A stretch of 64,000 bases of DNA from Valencia hispanica (taxonomy: Eukaryota > Chordata > Actinopteri > Cyprinodontiformes > Valenciidae), in contig OY747716.1 of the NCBI GenBank assembly GCA_963556495.2, positions 10,616,571-10,680,570 of the forward strand, given 5' to 3'. This document shows positions 12,304 through 23,289 of the stretch, piece after piece. Each line of letters opens with the position of its first letter. Position 1 is the stretch's first letter. Under the pieces are notes generated by a model. That model made no database searches and was not told where the DNA came from. It was given only the letters and a program-made list of their open reading frames with translations. The translations under genes were made by a program, and so were the position numbers.

Positions 12304-12742
12304 GAATTTAAGCAGTGCGGGCGGCTGTGGTCCCTAACCACCGCAAATATGGGGGTCCATTGTATACAGCAAAATTTTACTATCTTAGAATTACTTGTTT
12401 ATTCTGTGGAAGACCTGCTGTCTTTAATATTAGGTGAAGTAAACTAGCTTTGTTTATGATTCAAACAGCTTTCGTGTCTATGAAGTTATCCAAGACAGAA
12501 TCCTGTTCCCCTAAATAGGAGTTTGCACTTTGCAGGAAGGGAAGCCTAAATCTTGTTTTTGTGGACACATTATAAATAAGTACAATTTAGCAGTCAAACA
12601 GGCCTGTCAGCCCGACTCAGGTTACTATTAAACTCACCACTGTCTGTTTGCCAGACAGTATATGTAAGATACAGAAAACAGGACTAGATGAATCTGTTTC
12701 AGATTCAGAGATAAGATTAAATTAATTTAGGACTAAAATAAC

Positions 12743-14015
12743 TAGGGCTGTCAAAATTACAACATTAATGCAGGTCGCTTAATTTGTAGAATTAACGCAA
12801 TTATTTCTTTTACACATGCACAGAATGACCCACTCTGTTTATCTCACAATTCAATCTGTGCTGCTTTCACTGTTCTGTTCGAACCCAAACTGCAAGCCGC
12901 AGTTCCATATGAACTGGTGGATTACAGTTCCGGTGGTCAGCTGTGGCTGGCTGGGTGCTCTCCAGGTAGCGCTTGGGTGGAGGTGGGGTTCTCGGCCTTG
13001 CCTCTTCTGGGCGCCCTGGGTCAGTGCCTTGGCTGCTGCTGTTGATGTGCTGCTGCCGGTGCAGATGGCTCCTGTGAAGGTGTTTCCTAACCTGGCTCAT
13101 CTGCACTTAGCCCAATGTCCTTTTGTTGCTGCTCTAAAGTGTGTGTGTGCATGAAGGTTGGGTCTGGGGGAGGGGGGTATAACTGTGATCATGCTTTTAA
13201 TTATGTGAGGGAGGGATGGGAATGTGGTCTTTGTGGGATCATTTTAATTCCGTAAAGCACTTTGAGTTGCAATTGTTGTATGAAAAGTGCTTTATAAATA
13301 AAGTTTGATTGAAGAACATCTCTTCTCAGCCTCAAGCCAAATAGAGGGATTATTGGTCTACATTACTCCCTGCTCTACTGCACATGTCTTGTTGTTCTCC
13401 TGGTTGCACAAATTGCTTTGATATAAAAACAAAATTTGAAATTTCTATAGAATTCCATTGATTCACACCCCTTTCAGGGCAAGCAAAAGACGTCTTTGTA
13501 AGTAACAGAAGAAGCGATTGGAACGAGCAAATAATTTAAAACCCAACAATCTGCAGCAATCACTTCATATCAGGTAAGCCTCATTGGCTAACAAACAAGC
13601 TAACATTGCTAACTGCAAACAACAATGGGAACCAAAGCTAATTATAGGTTCGGTTTCACACCATTTGCGCGTGCATCAGCGTTGATAAACAACTAATCCC
13701 TTTGTTGTTTAGGAGAAATGGTCAGCTTTACATTCAGGAAATGTTAACCAGTTAGTTTGCCTTAGCAACTGGCTTAAAGATGAATAGGTTAAAAGGTCCA
13801 AGTGTAAATATGAAAGTGGAATTCAAAACGAAAATTCAATGCACCTGTCCTGTATATCATTTTTTAAAAAGAGCAACGGCATCTGGTTTTGTCCTTTATT
13901 TACACCTAAAAATGTTACTTTTTCAGTCATATTTAGGAATGTCGATAAATCATGATTAATTAACAGCTACCATGTGATTAATTAGATTACAATATTTATT
14001 TATTTGACAACCCTA
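12743..14015. mobile_element. hAT-type element interrupted by a LINE 3' end
   Basis: The left tip TAGGGCTGTCAAAATTAC and the right tip, reading TAGGGTTGTCAAAT on the other strand, form imperfect inverted repeats. TTAATTAA-rich subterminal blocks follow at both ends (12767-12800, 13950-13995), as in vertebrate hAT elements of the TAGGGCTGTCAA type. The flanks aaataac and aaatgac are a near match for a target duplication. No transposase frame is visible. A separate LINE 3' fragment (12925-13316) lies inside it. Confidence 0.7.
12925..13316 (+). mobile_element. LINE 3' UTR fragment (family B), nested
   Basis: It is collinear with the 3' UTR of the long minus-strand LINE at 28766-33700. GGTGCTCTCCAGGT, GCTTGGGTGGAGGTGGGG, CAGATGGCTCC and GGCCCAATGTCC-like blocks occur in the same order. 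It ends in GTAAAGCACTTTGAG...AAAGTGCTTTATAAATAAAGTTTGATTG, the family tail. It is non-coding. It lies inside the hAT element, so it inserted later. Confidence 0.8.
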
Positions 14016-15506
14016 AAATGACAACACGCTGTTTGTAGCTACAACTTGTGGATTTAGGATTATATAAAAAATTGTAATGTTAAATTATTATTTTTTTTAC
14101 GATATGGATGAGAGTGAGGAGGACAGAGATGTAGAGAAAGCTAAAAGAACTGGATGGCAGATGGGTAGAGTGGAGTGAGGAAGAGGTCTGAGATGATAAG
14201 GATAAAGATGAATTGGTCGAAGGATAGTCAGAGAACTTAGATGAGGCAGATTTTTTACCCACGGTTCAGTAAGCCCAAAAAAACAGATTCCCAAAAAATT
14301 CACTGTGAAATCATCTTTATTTAAATGTACTCTAAGCTTTGAAAAATATCGGAAATTAACATAGAATGATATATAACACAGAGGTATTGAAAGTACTAGT
14401 GATATCTAATGTGATTGATATAACCATTTGACTGAGAATTCCTCACACTTCTCCAAATCTGGCAATGCCACTGGATTTGGGAACTACTATTGCTGCTTTT
14501 CCATTCTTGATTCAAATGCATACCTATTAACGGGAGTGGTATCCACACCTTTCATTAGCAACCCATGTTTAAAGTTTTGTTCATTTTTTTACACTTTACA
14601 TGAAATGTATATAAACAAGAAGAAAAGAAAATCCATTGTGTGGGGCTTGCAGTTGAGTAATGTGAACATTTACTGCTATTGTCAGGTAAATTCAAGTTAC
14701 CTAGAAAGAATCACACACAGGAGACGGAGAGATGGAGTATATTGTCTCTGCAGAGGAGAACTGGGTTAATCAGATAATAGAATCAACCGACCGTGGATCG
14801 TCCCAAGTTCTGAAGAACCAGCTCCTCACAGTTCTTTTTATTACAACGGCTTCATGAGAAGGAGATCAAGATACATGAGTTCAACCAATCAGGAACGAGG
14901 CAGACTAAGTAAGATGAGCCGCTACTTTCTTATCTCTTTTCCTGAAACAGTTTGACCATAAAACACACCCAACGCTTAAAACAACTTCATGTCTTGCTAC
15001 GTTGAACTGGTTAGATAAAAAACATTTAAAAAGCACATTAATATAAATGGAAAACTCCAACAGCTATCCAGTAGATTTCCAACATGGTCAACTTTAACCG
15101 TGTTACCACAGTTTACACAAGAGCTGGAAATATACACAGTTTTATAGAATGGATTGCTTTAGTGTGCTGATTTGTAGAGTTCTAAATGAATAAATGGTAC
15201 TGTTGTGTATTTATACCTCTATCTACTGTTTGTCCCAGTCGAGTGTTAACTATGTAGCCCTCGTGCCCAGTGGAACCACTCATTAGAAAACACAGAATTT
15301 TTAAGCAAGTTCCATTAAATGGAAAAGAGGGAAAATGAGCCTATTTGCTTCAACGAGTTGGCAGAAGGCCTGCCAAAATAAATTTGGGGAGTACACAAAG
15401 CGTTTTTCCCATCTCCGTTTCCAGGAACACAAATGTCAGAAGGCCTGCAGTCGATGTACTGTGAGCATTCAGAAATAGGAGAGTTATTATGGTGGAAGAA
15501 ATGTAA
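14016..15506. other. Unassigned intergenic DNA
   Basis: No gene is recognised. Between about 14690 and 14960 there is a mixed-composition block (aggagacggagagatgg...) that could be part of an old retroelement, but I cannot assign it. The rest is AT-rich. Confidence 0.4.
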
Positions 15507-15975
15507 TGTTAAGAATGATCTGTTCTGTGTAGTTCACATACTGATAGTTACTGATAGTTACTATGGGTCTTTTCTTTATGATATGGTGACCAATCTGATT
15601 ATGTGACACTGAATGAATTTCGGTCAGGTCAAACCTGCTGATTCAGACTCTTACAGCCTGGGTTGTCATGGCAACTCTCTTTTACGTCTAAGAACGTCCT
15701 GACATACATTGATTATGCTTCTATATCAAATCTTCTACACCTAATGAGTCAAATGCTTACTGACTGAGAAATGTGTGTTTGTAATATCATAGGTGATAGG
15801 GCTCATGATTACTGAACCTATATAATCCTGTGTCTTGTTTTGGAAGGCAGGTCAGTATCGCATATTTTTTCTGTTAACGCTGTACCTCCTTGTTTGATCA
15901 GCCAAGTCTGTATTAAAACCTCCGAATATCTGAAGGAATCTCTCTCATCTCTTTTATTAAAGAACTTCGATAACA
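15507..15975 (+). repeat. Candidate LTR, about 470 bp
   Basis: It begins TGTTAAG and ends GATAACA, so the ends are inverted (TGTTA/TAACA). A TATA-like CCTATATAATCC lies at about 15818-15829 and an ATTAAA poly(A) signal near 15911, with a further TATTAAAG near the end. This order (promoter, poly(A) site, short U5) is that of an LTR. Flanks gtaa and gtta do not match exactly, so no target duplication is claimed. Confidence 0.4.
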
Positions 15976-16584
15976 GTTATTCAGAGGAAAGATGACAAAA
16001 ATGTCCTTCTATGAGGATGATACACAGTGAAGAGAAAAAGGATATAAGCATGTGTTCCAAAAAAATCGGTATTGCACAAACTGTCATGATCCACACCCAA
16101 ACATCAACTTCCTGTTATAAAACTGTTTAGAATTGTCCTCAGTGATTGGTGAAGTCTTTATACTGCTTACAGGACATCAGCTTGCTACACAACCTAAATC
16201 CAGAGAGATTTTTGCATCCTAAAACTGCCAAGGCACTAAAGGACCTAAAAAACAATTTTGGTGTTTCTGACACTCCATTATTGTGATTACAGGCAAATAA
16301 ACATAACAAAAACTGAAGGATATCTAATGACCTAAAAAAGACCCATACAATGTAAATACACAACGTTTAATTAAATCATCGCTAGCAATAGCAGCAAAAC
16401 AGCATCTAAAAAACCTTGGTAAAATACTGCACCTGGTAATAAAATGTCTAACCGTTGCACATTGCTAAGCTGTCAAGAGCTTTATTCCCCTGGTAAGGTC
16501 ATTAAACGCAGGTTCTGGGTGAGGGATCAGACAAAGGGCAGCCTAAAGACCCCTTCTGATTAGAAATATAAATGGAAACATTGT
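15976..16584. other. Unassigned intergenic DNA
   Basis: AT-rich sequence with short chance frames only. It leads into the RTE/Rex3-like LINE fragment. Confidence 0.4.
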
Positions 16585-17530
16585 TCCCTCACCTGGACAT
16601 AGGTCACTGGCACCCCCTCTGGAGCCAGGTCTGAAGGTGGTGCATGCTGGCGAGCACCTGGAGACTGTCAACTGATCACTATCTGGTGGTGCGTTGGCTC
16701 CGATGGTGGGAAGGATGCCGGTCAGACCTGGGGGGCTTAAACATATTGTGATGGTCTGTCCCCTGTCAGAAGGAGCTTCAACTCCCAACTCTGGCAGGAC
16801 TTTAAACATGTCCCAGGGGAGGTGGGGAAAATTAAGTCCAAGTGGTCCATCTTCCGTGCCTCCATTGTTGAGGCAGTTGACTGGAGCTATAGCTCCAAGG
16901 TGGCATGGCGGCCAACCTCGAACCCGCTAGTAGACATCCATGGTGAGTGATGCTGTCAAACTGAAGAAAGAGCGCTATCAAGCCCTCATGGCCTGTGGGA
17001 CTCCAGAAGCAGCCAGTAGGTACATAGTCCAAGTTGAATATGGCTTGGTGGTTGGTCAGGCAAAACCTCAGAGTGGGAAAAGTTTGGTGAAGCCATAGAG
17101 ACTGACTTTTGTACAGGTTCTGTTCCACCATCCGATGTTTCGGGAGGAAGAAGCAGTGTACCACCAACACTATTTATGGTGGGGATAGTGTGCTGCTGAC
17201 CCCGACTCGGTACATCATGAGTCTGTGGGCAGATCACTTCTAAGTCCTCCTCAATCCTACCAGCATGTCTCCCAGTGAGGAAATGTTGCAGTTTAGTTCA
17301 GTTTAGTTTAGTTCAGGCTCTCCAGTCTTTGGTGCTGAGGTCACTGAGGTGGCTGAAAAGCTTCTTTGTGGCAGGGACCTGGGGGTAGATGAGATTCGCC
17401 CAAAGCACCTTAAGTCTCTTGTTTTGGTTGACTTATCTCTGCAACATTGCGTAGACATCGGGGGCAGTACCTCCAGTTTGGCAGACCAGGTGGAGGTCCA
17501 CCCATTTTTTACATCACATGTCCCCAGCAA
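16585..17530 (+). pseudogene. RTE/Rex3-like LINE fragment
   Basis: This is a decayed piece of a non-LTR retrotransposon polyprotein, from the end of the endonuclease into the RT N-terminus. Blocks seen: a TGATCACTATCTGGTGGTGCG block (endonuclease catalytic histidine region, 16673-16692), CTGTCAGAAGGAGCTTCAACTC (16765), GACTGGAGCTATAGCTCCAAGG (16879), GATGCTGTCAAACTGAAGAA, GACCTCC, then GTAGATGAGATTCGCCCAAAG (VDEIRPK, about 17386) and ACATCGGGGGCAGTACCTCC (TSGAVPL-like). The order fits the fish Rex3/RTE family as I know it. Frames are broken in many places, and there is an inserted gttcagtttagtttagttcag stretch near 17296. A second piece of the same family lies antisense at 36360-36605. Confidence 0.7.
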
Positions 17531-18830
17531 TAAATATAATTGATGGTTTTGTCCCCAACACTTTTATAAACCTGATGCGGAATTTCTTACCAGTGCAGAT
17601 CTAGTATCCACATGTACTCCCAGTCCAAATTCTGTGTAATCAGTATTCTAACTGACTGGTATTTCAGTCCAGGAAAGAAACATGGGTGTAGAGCACAACC
17701 ATGTTTCTTTCTGCGCAAATACTGTAGCATTCCTTGCAGAGATTGATGCTACATTAAAAAAAGACTTACAATCAAAAGTTGGTACAGTATAAACAGGTCA
17801 TATCTCTTTATTGCAAGGGTTCTAATTATGCAGCATCACCTGCATGTGTGCACAGATGGCACAGGTCTATGCGCACATCCCCCAAGGAGCAAGATGGGCA
17901 TTCACTGTATGATGCTTGGCCCAATTTTAACCCATTTTCCATTAATGCAACAATTTTGCGATTGGTAAATCTTCAAAGCCCCATAAAAATACATATTTTT
18001 CTCTAAAGAATTTTGCCTTGCATTTAAGGCTCATTTGTCTCTCTTGTGTATGCTTTAAATGTAAAACAATTGAAGTAAAATATGGTTAAGTGCAGCATAG
18101 TCGTGCATGGTTCCAATTTTACCAACCCACACCTTTAAGATGATTTTTGAACTCGAACAGCTGTTGTGCCAAGAAATACATGCCTGCTGAAAATTGCATC
18201 CCCTGCCAAGGGAATTTGCATCGTTCAAATCTCCCTGATAACAATGAGAAAACTGATTAAAATATCAACGGCGTGGCAGCTTTTAAATATTTTCCTAATA
18301 TTACCATGTTTTTTATGCATGTACGTCCTGAAAACGTACTGTTTAATGGCAGATCAATTAAAAAAATTAGGGACATTCATTTCTCTGCATAACACCTGCC
18401 TGTATCTGTGGTTATCTCTAGATCAGATAGTTTATTTAAAAGCCGCGATCAGTCTGTGTCCATAGCTATGCGCTCCAAAGTCTCCGTAACTCCTCATGGT
18501 GTTGTCAGCGTAGCTCGAATAGTGAGATACATCGGGGTGTCCAGGTCTTAGATGATGCTTAGGGCTGTAATTTGAGTCTTTTTTTGATTGATTTAGTTAT
18601 TTTAACTCTGTGCGTAAAGTTGAAAATGTCTGTGTGTCTGCACCAAATGATCAGGGGTGGGAATTGTAATCTGTCAAAATGAGGATGGTCTTTAGATTTT
18701 TCTGTTTAAAAAATAAAACAGTGCTTTTTTGTGAAAGGGACAGGAGGACTGCACTGTATTAAGGAGAGGATGAATGGGGTCATGTATTGTGAGATTTTGA
18801 GCTACAACCCCTTCCCTCAGTCCCTCAGCT
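17531..18830. other. Unassigned intergenic DNA
   Basis: No recognisable gene or repeat. A frame at 18166-18465 (+) has a hydrophobic stretch but no known motif, and I do not call it. Confidence 0.4.
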
Positions 18831-18831
18831 G

Positions 18832-18921
18832 AAGATGGGTCATGGCTGTGTCTTCCAACATGACAATGACCCGAACCACACAGCTAGGATGACCAAGGAG
18901 TGGTTTTGTAAGAAGCATATC
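18832..18921 (+). pseudogene. Tc1/mariner transposase fragment
   Basis: In one frame the sequence reads [16 protein letters not shown] (about 18858-18907), matching the conserved Tc1 transposase box around the second catalytic aspartate (QxDNDPKHT). The fragment is cut at about 18921, where repeat family A copy A2 starts. Only about 30 codons remain. DNA on the other side of the family A insert does not continue the transposase in a recognisable way. Confidence 0.75.
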
Positions 18922-20345
18922 AGGTGGTCTGGGCTGTCGGGCTGCCTCGCCACTGTGGGGCCCTTGGTGGTCTGCTTGTCTCCGTCCTAGAAGGTAGGGG
19001 GTCCATCTCCCGGGTCCGGGGGCTGGTGGCTCTACTGGGGCATTGGTACCTGGACCTGGGAGCATGAAGTGTGTATGGGGTGTGTGAGTGAGGGTACAGC
19101 GTCATTTCTTGGGTGTCTTGGTGAGTTAATGAGAATGTATGTGTTTAAGAGGGAGGGAACGTATGACTGTGTCTGTCTTTGTCTGCCTGTCAGGTTGGGT
19201 CTTGGGCTGCCCTCTCGCCTGGCGCATCTCAGGCCTTACATTTAATGGGGGGCCTATTTCCCCTCCGTCACTCCCCGCCTGTGACGGATGCCCCTGCCTA
19301 CTGGTGCGTCGGTGGTCAATCCGGTTCGGACCTGGTGCAGGCCTGGGGGGGGGCGGTGTGTCGGTCGGCCGATGCGCTGGGCCGATATCTTCCCTTGGTT
19401 GGTTGGGGCACCTCTTTTAGGAGTGCCAGGTTTGGGATTGTTGGGTGGTGCCTGCTCGGTGGCTCGGCGGGATACGGATCCAGCATCTATGCTCGTTTGA
19501 TCACCTGTTCTGTGCACACCGTGCGTGGTCGGTTCATTGGCGGGTTGGACCGGCCCTGGCCTTTGTTGGATGCCTGATCTCGAAGCTCTGCGTTGCCCGG
19601 GATCAGGACTCGGGAGCTGGTACAACTTGGCGTCCAGGTGCTGGCTGAGCCTGGCCTGGGGATGCTGTCCATCCGCTGCAGCTATCCTTAGGACGCCCCG
19701 ACGTGGGGCAGGGGTGGGGTGCTGGGATGTTGGCGGTGGGGATTGCCCCAGGGTGGTGGTGGCACTTGGGCCCCTCGTCGGCCGGTCGCTTGTCGGGTCT
19801 CTGCTGGGTAGGCCCCGGCTCTCCCGGCCCCCCCTGGTGCGGCTGGTTGCCGGCGGGGGCCGTGGGCTCGTCACTGCTGCCCCTGGGCCCCTGCATAGTA
19901 GCCGCTGGAAGTTCCCCTGGGGTTCTCCTTTGCTCCTCTCTTGGGGGATGCGGTCGACCCCGCCCGGGTCTGCCTGGGGCTCTGGGGGTCCTTTGGACGT
20001 CTTGGCTCCGATCTCCTTCATGTCTGCATCGATTCCTGGGAGACGGATTGATGCCTGCTTACACCAGCTGTTGAACACTCTTATGGCGAAACCTTATATG
20101 CACCAGCATGCTCACACACACACATAGATGTGGGATCTCTGGTGTTTACAGATATATTCTTGGGCTGAGGTTATCATTACTAGAGCGTGATTAATCGGTA
20201 CCATGAGTTTTTCTGTGACATTGTTGTTGTATTTTTATATCCATTCTTGTGTGATGTGGTTGTGTAGTTCTTAGTTCACGATGTTAGGTTTGTTTTTTGT
20301 CGATGTTCCTTTTTCGTGTTTTGTTTTATTTTTTCCCCTCTCTTC
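18922..20345 (+). repeat. GC-rich repeat family A, copy A2
   Basis: It is collinear with 41310-42765: CTGGGCTGTCGGGCTGC, GGTAGGGGGTCCA, GGCGCACCTCAGGCCTTACA-like, CGATGCGCTGGGCCGATATC and TCATGTCTGCATCGATTCC blocks in the same order and strand. GC content is much higher than in the flanks. Long frames exist on both strands (for example 274 codons on minus at 19254-20078), but they shift between copies by indels, so I treat them as by-products of GC richness. The copy lacks both the 5' part seen at 24400-25390 and the poly(A) end seen at 38755. Confidence 0.8.
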
Positions 20346-21844
20346 ATCTAATGTTCATCTGTTTTGTTTTGTGCTGTATATTTCTTAATATCTAAATGTT
20401 CGTGTTCATATGTTTATTTAATGCCAATTTGAAAATAAATAGCAACAGGTTAAGTAGGAACTCGATTTTTGTCTGTGTTTGTGTTTGGAGGGGGGGCCTC
20501 CCTGGCCAATTATGTTTAGGGCCTCCAAAAGCCTAGCAGCGGCCCTGGGTGTTAGTCTTAGGTTTACTTTTTCCTTTTCTTTCCTTCTGTTCTCTTATTT
20601 TTCCCTAATTTCTGTTGTACCCATTGATGCTGAGATTTAAGTTTCTCTGGTATTTATGCACTTAGATCTTATCCTTTTAGTTCCTCCTCTATGTTAGTTT
20701 CCTACTTATTTTCCTCATGCCTTTAGGATTAACTTTGATTAGACCCTCATCTGTTTTGTTCTTTAATTTTTACTTTCCCTGTTCAGTTTATTTCCTCCAT
20801 GCCATTCTGCTTTCCATTCCAACTGCAATTCATCACCCGCTATTCTTTCCCTCTCTCACCTACATCTGGTTACCTCTGATTACTCCCTCTAGTTCCTTTG
20901 TCATTTCCTTTCTCTCCTCAGTATATAAGCTGCTCGCCTTCCTTCACACCTTGCTGGATCTATGTCCATGTTCCACTGGTTGTCCGCAAAGTTAGCTTTT
21001 GTTTCCTGGATACAACTTGCCAGTTGCTGTTTTGTTGTTGTTTCTTTTTGGCCTTATTGAATACATGCACCATGAAATTTCTGCTGTCTTATCTGCATTT
21101 TGGTCCCGCCACTACATTCAACCTTAGATGTTCCACCAAACACTGCTTTAAACTTCTCCACAACTTTCGCCCAGATCTCCCGGCTGTAATCCTTGGCCTT
21201 TGTGATGCATTTTGTTCACTTACATTCTCTAGCAAACCCCTGAGGCCTTCGCAGAACAGCTGCATTGATTTTTTTTCTTCCATATCACTGTAATCGTTGT
21301 GTTTAAATCCATATTAGCTTATGGTTCTATTACAAAATGTAACAACAACACTGCCAAAGCACCCCAAAATCTAGTTATTGTCATTTAGTTCAATCAGGAC
21401 ATGTTATGTCTTTGAAGGAGAAAACTGAGGTATACTCATCTGAGGCCACGGGTCTGTTGTCTTGTAATAAACCCATGTCTTTGCTCTGAAACAAGGACAA
21501 TTATGCCCTGCAAGACACAACTTTATTGTGGTCTTCATATCAGTCTTCCTGTCATAACAGTAAAGCACGGATAGCACTGATTATTATAAACAAAACAATG
21601 CAGTAGAAAGCAATGTAAAAACATAGTTTCTTCACAAGAAAAAATATTTCCAACTATTATTAGTTTTATGTTTTGCCCTTTACTATTTTTGTTAGTTTTA
21701 CATGATTTAAATGTAGATTGTCAATGAAAATGTATAAAGACAGCTGAAAAATGCTACAAAAGTCCTACAATCTAAAGCATAACTGGCACAATCCAAATTT
21801 CGCTGCTGACCACAAAGCCTCCAATAAGTCACTCTGGTCAATTT
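20346..21844 (+). repeat. Pyrimidine-rich LTR-like block and unassigned DNA
   Basis: From about 20548 (TGTTAGTC) to about 21116 the sequence is rich in C and T. It has a TATATAAGCTGC promoter-like motif near 20922 and a TGCATTTTGGTCC end typical of Gypsy-type fish LTR U5 regions. No target duplication was seen, so this is a candidate solo LTR only. From 21120 to 21844 nothing is recognised. Confidence 0.35.
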
Positions 21845-23245
21845 AATTCATTTTCAATTCAGTTTATTTATATAGCACCGAATCACAACAGATGTCATCT
21901 CAAGGCACTTAACAAGAAGTCATTTCAAAACATTTATACAAACATTCCAATCAGTTAAAAAGTTTCCTATTTAAGTAATCCCAGCAGATTGCGTCAGTCA
22001 TTGGCGTGAGGTTGGGACCCCGTTGATGCAGACTTTCCAACCACAGCAATCCTTCAGCAATCCCTCATACTAAGCAAGCATGTAAAGACGGTGGAGAGGA
22101 AAAACTCCCCTTTAACAGGAAGAAACCTCCAACAGAACCAGGCTCAGTAGGAGCGGCCATCTGCCACGACCGTCTGGGGGTTTGAGAAGACAGAGCAGAA
22201 ACACAGAAGGAACAGAAGATCTGATATAAGAGTACTTTCTATGTTACAGAAAGTAAAAAGTTGATAACATGACACGGTGGATGTTCAGTTACTGGGAGCA
22301 TCATCCCAGTCGATGCCCCCCGTCCAACAGGGCATTGCAGCCAAGCAGGATACCAGACCAGGTATATCTTCTATGGAGAGAAAAACACTGAGAGAACACA
22401 AAGTTAACAGAGAGAAGAAAATTGGTAAGTCTGTCCTCCAGCAGTCTAAGCCTATAGCAGCATAACTACAGAGCTAGCTCAGGATGACCTTAGCCACTCT
22501 AACTATAAGCTTTATCAAAAAGGAAAGTTTTAAGCCTGGCCTTAAAAGTAAACAGAGTGTCTGCCTCACGGACTAAAGCTGGGAGGTGGTTCCACAGGAG
22601 AGGAGCCTGATAAAAGATCTGCCTCCCACTCTACTTTTAGAAATCCTAGGAACTACAAGTGAATCTGCAGTCTGAGAGCGAAGTGCTCCGTTGGGAACAT
22701 ATGAAACAATTAGATCTCTGATGTATGATGGAGCTTGATTATTAAGGGCTTTGTATGTAAGAAGGAGGATCTTAAATTCTATTCTGGATTTAACAGGGAG
22801 CCAGTGAAGGGAAGCTAAAACAGGAGAAATGTGATCTCTCTTTTTAATATTCATCAGAACTCTTGCTCCCGCATGTTGGATCAACTGAAGGCTTTTAATG
22901 GCATTTTGTGGACTACCTGATAGTAAACAATTACAGTAGTCCCGCCTTGAGGTAACAAATGCATGGACTAGTTTCTCAGCATCACTCATGTACAGGATGT
23001 TTCTAATTTTAGTAATATTCAAGAGGTGAAAGAAAGAAATCCTAGAAACCTGTTTAAGATGGGATTTAAATGTCAAGTCTTGGTCAAAAATAATGCCGAG
23101 GTTCTTTACGTTATTACTGGGGGCCAATTTAATGCCATCCAGATGAAGTGATTGACTAATCAGTTTCTTTTTTGGATCTTCTGGTCCAAAGACAGCAACT
23201 TCTGTCTTGTCAGAACTTAAGAGCAACAAGTTTAGAGTCATCCAT
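21845..23245 (-). mobile_element. L2-clade LINE copy, antisense
   Basis: Read on minus, it starts at the same ORF2 point as 5901 (ATGGATGACTCTAAAC at 23245). It runs through ORF2 and a 3' UTR with the conserved GGGGAGTTTTTCC block (about 22095-22110), and ends in the L2 stem-loop with an ATTGAA tail near 21845-21860. The 5' truncation lies next to family A copy A3, which starts about 45 bp further on. Confidence 0.85.
22573..23241 (-). pseudogene. L2 ORF2 C-terminal fragment
   Basis: It encodes the part of L2 ORF2 downstream of the RT catalytic box: SDKTEVAVFGP, LGIIFDQDLTF, TSRRDYCNCLLSG, LHWLPVKS, GGRSF. The frame shifts near the end: the GGRSFSYQ stretch of other copies becomes GGRSFIRLLSCG, so the last ~30 residues are lost. 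It has no RT palm and is non-functional. Confidence 0.8.
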
Positions 23246-23289
23246 GTTCAATCTGCTGCATTAAAAGCACTAAAAAAGTAGTAGGCTAA

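Noticed and set aside
15483..15980. LTR bounded by gttat at 15483 and 15976
   Set aside because: The unit between would begin TATGG, not TG; the TGTTA/TAACA pair starting at 15507 is a better end, though it lacks a matching duplication.
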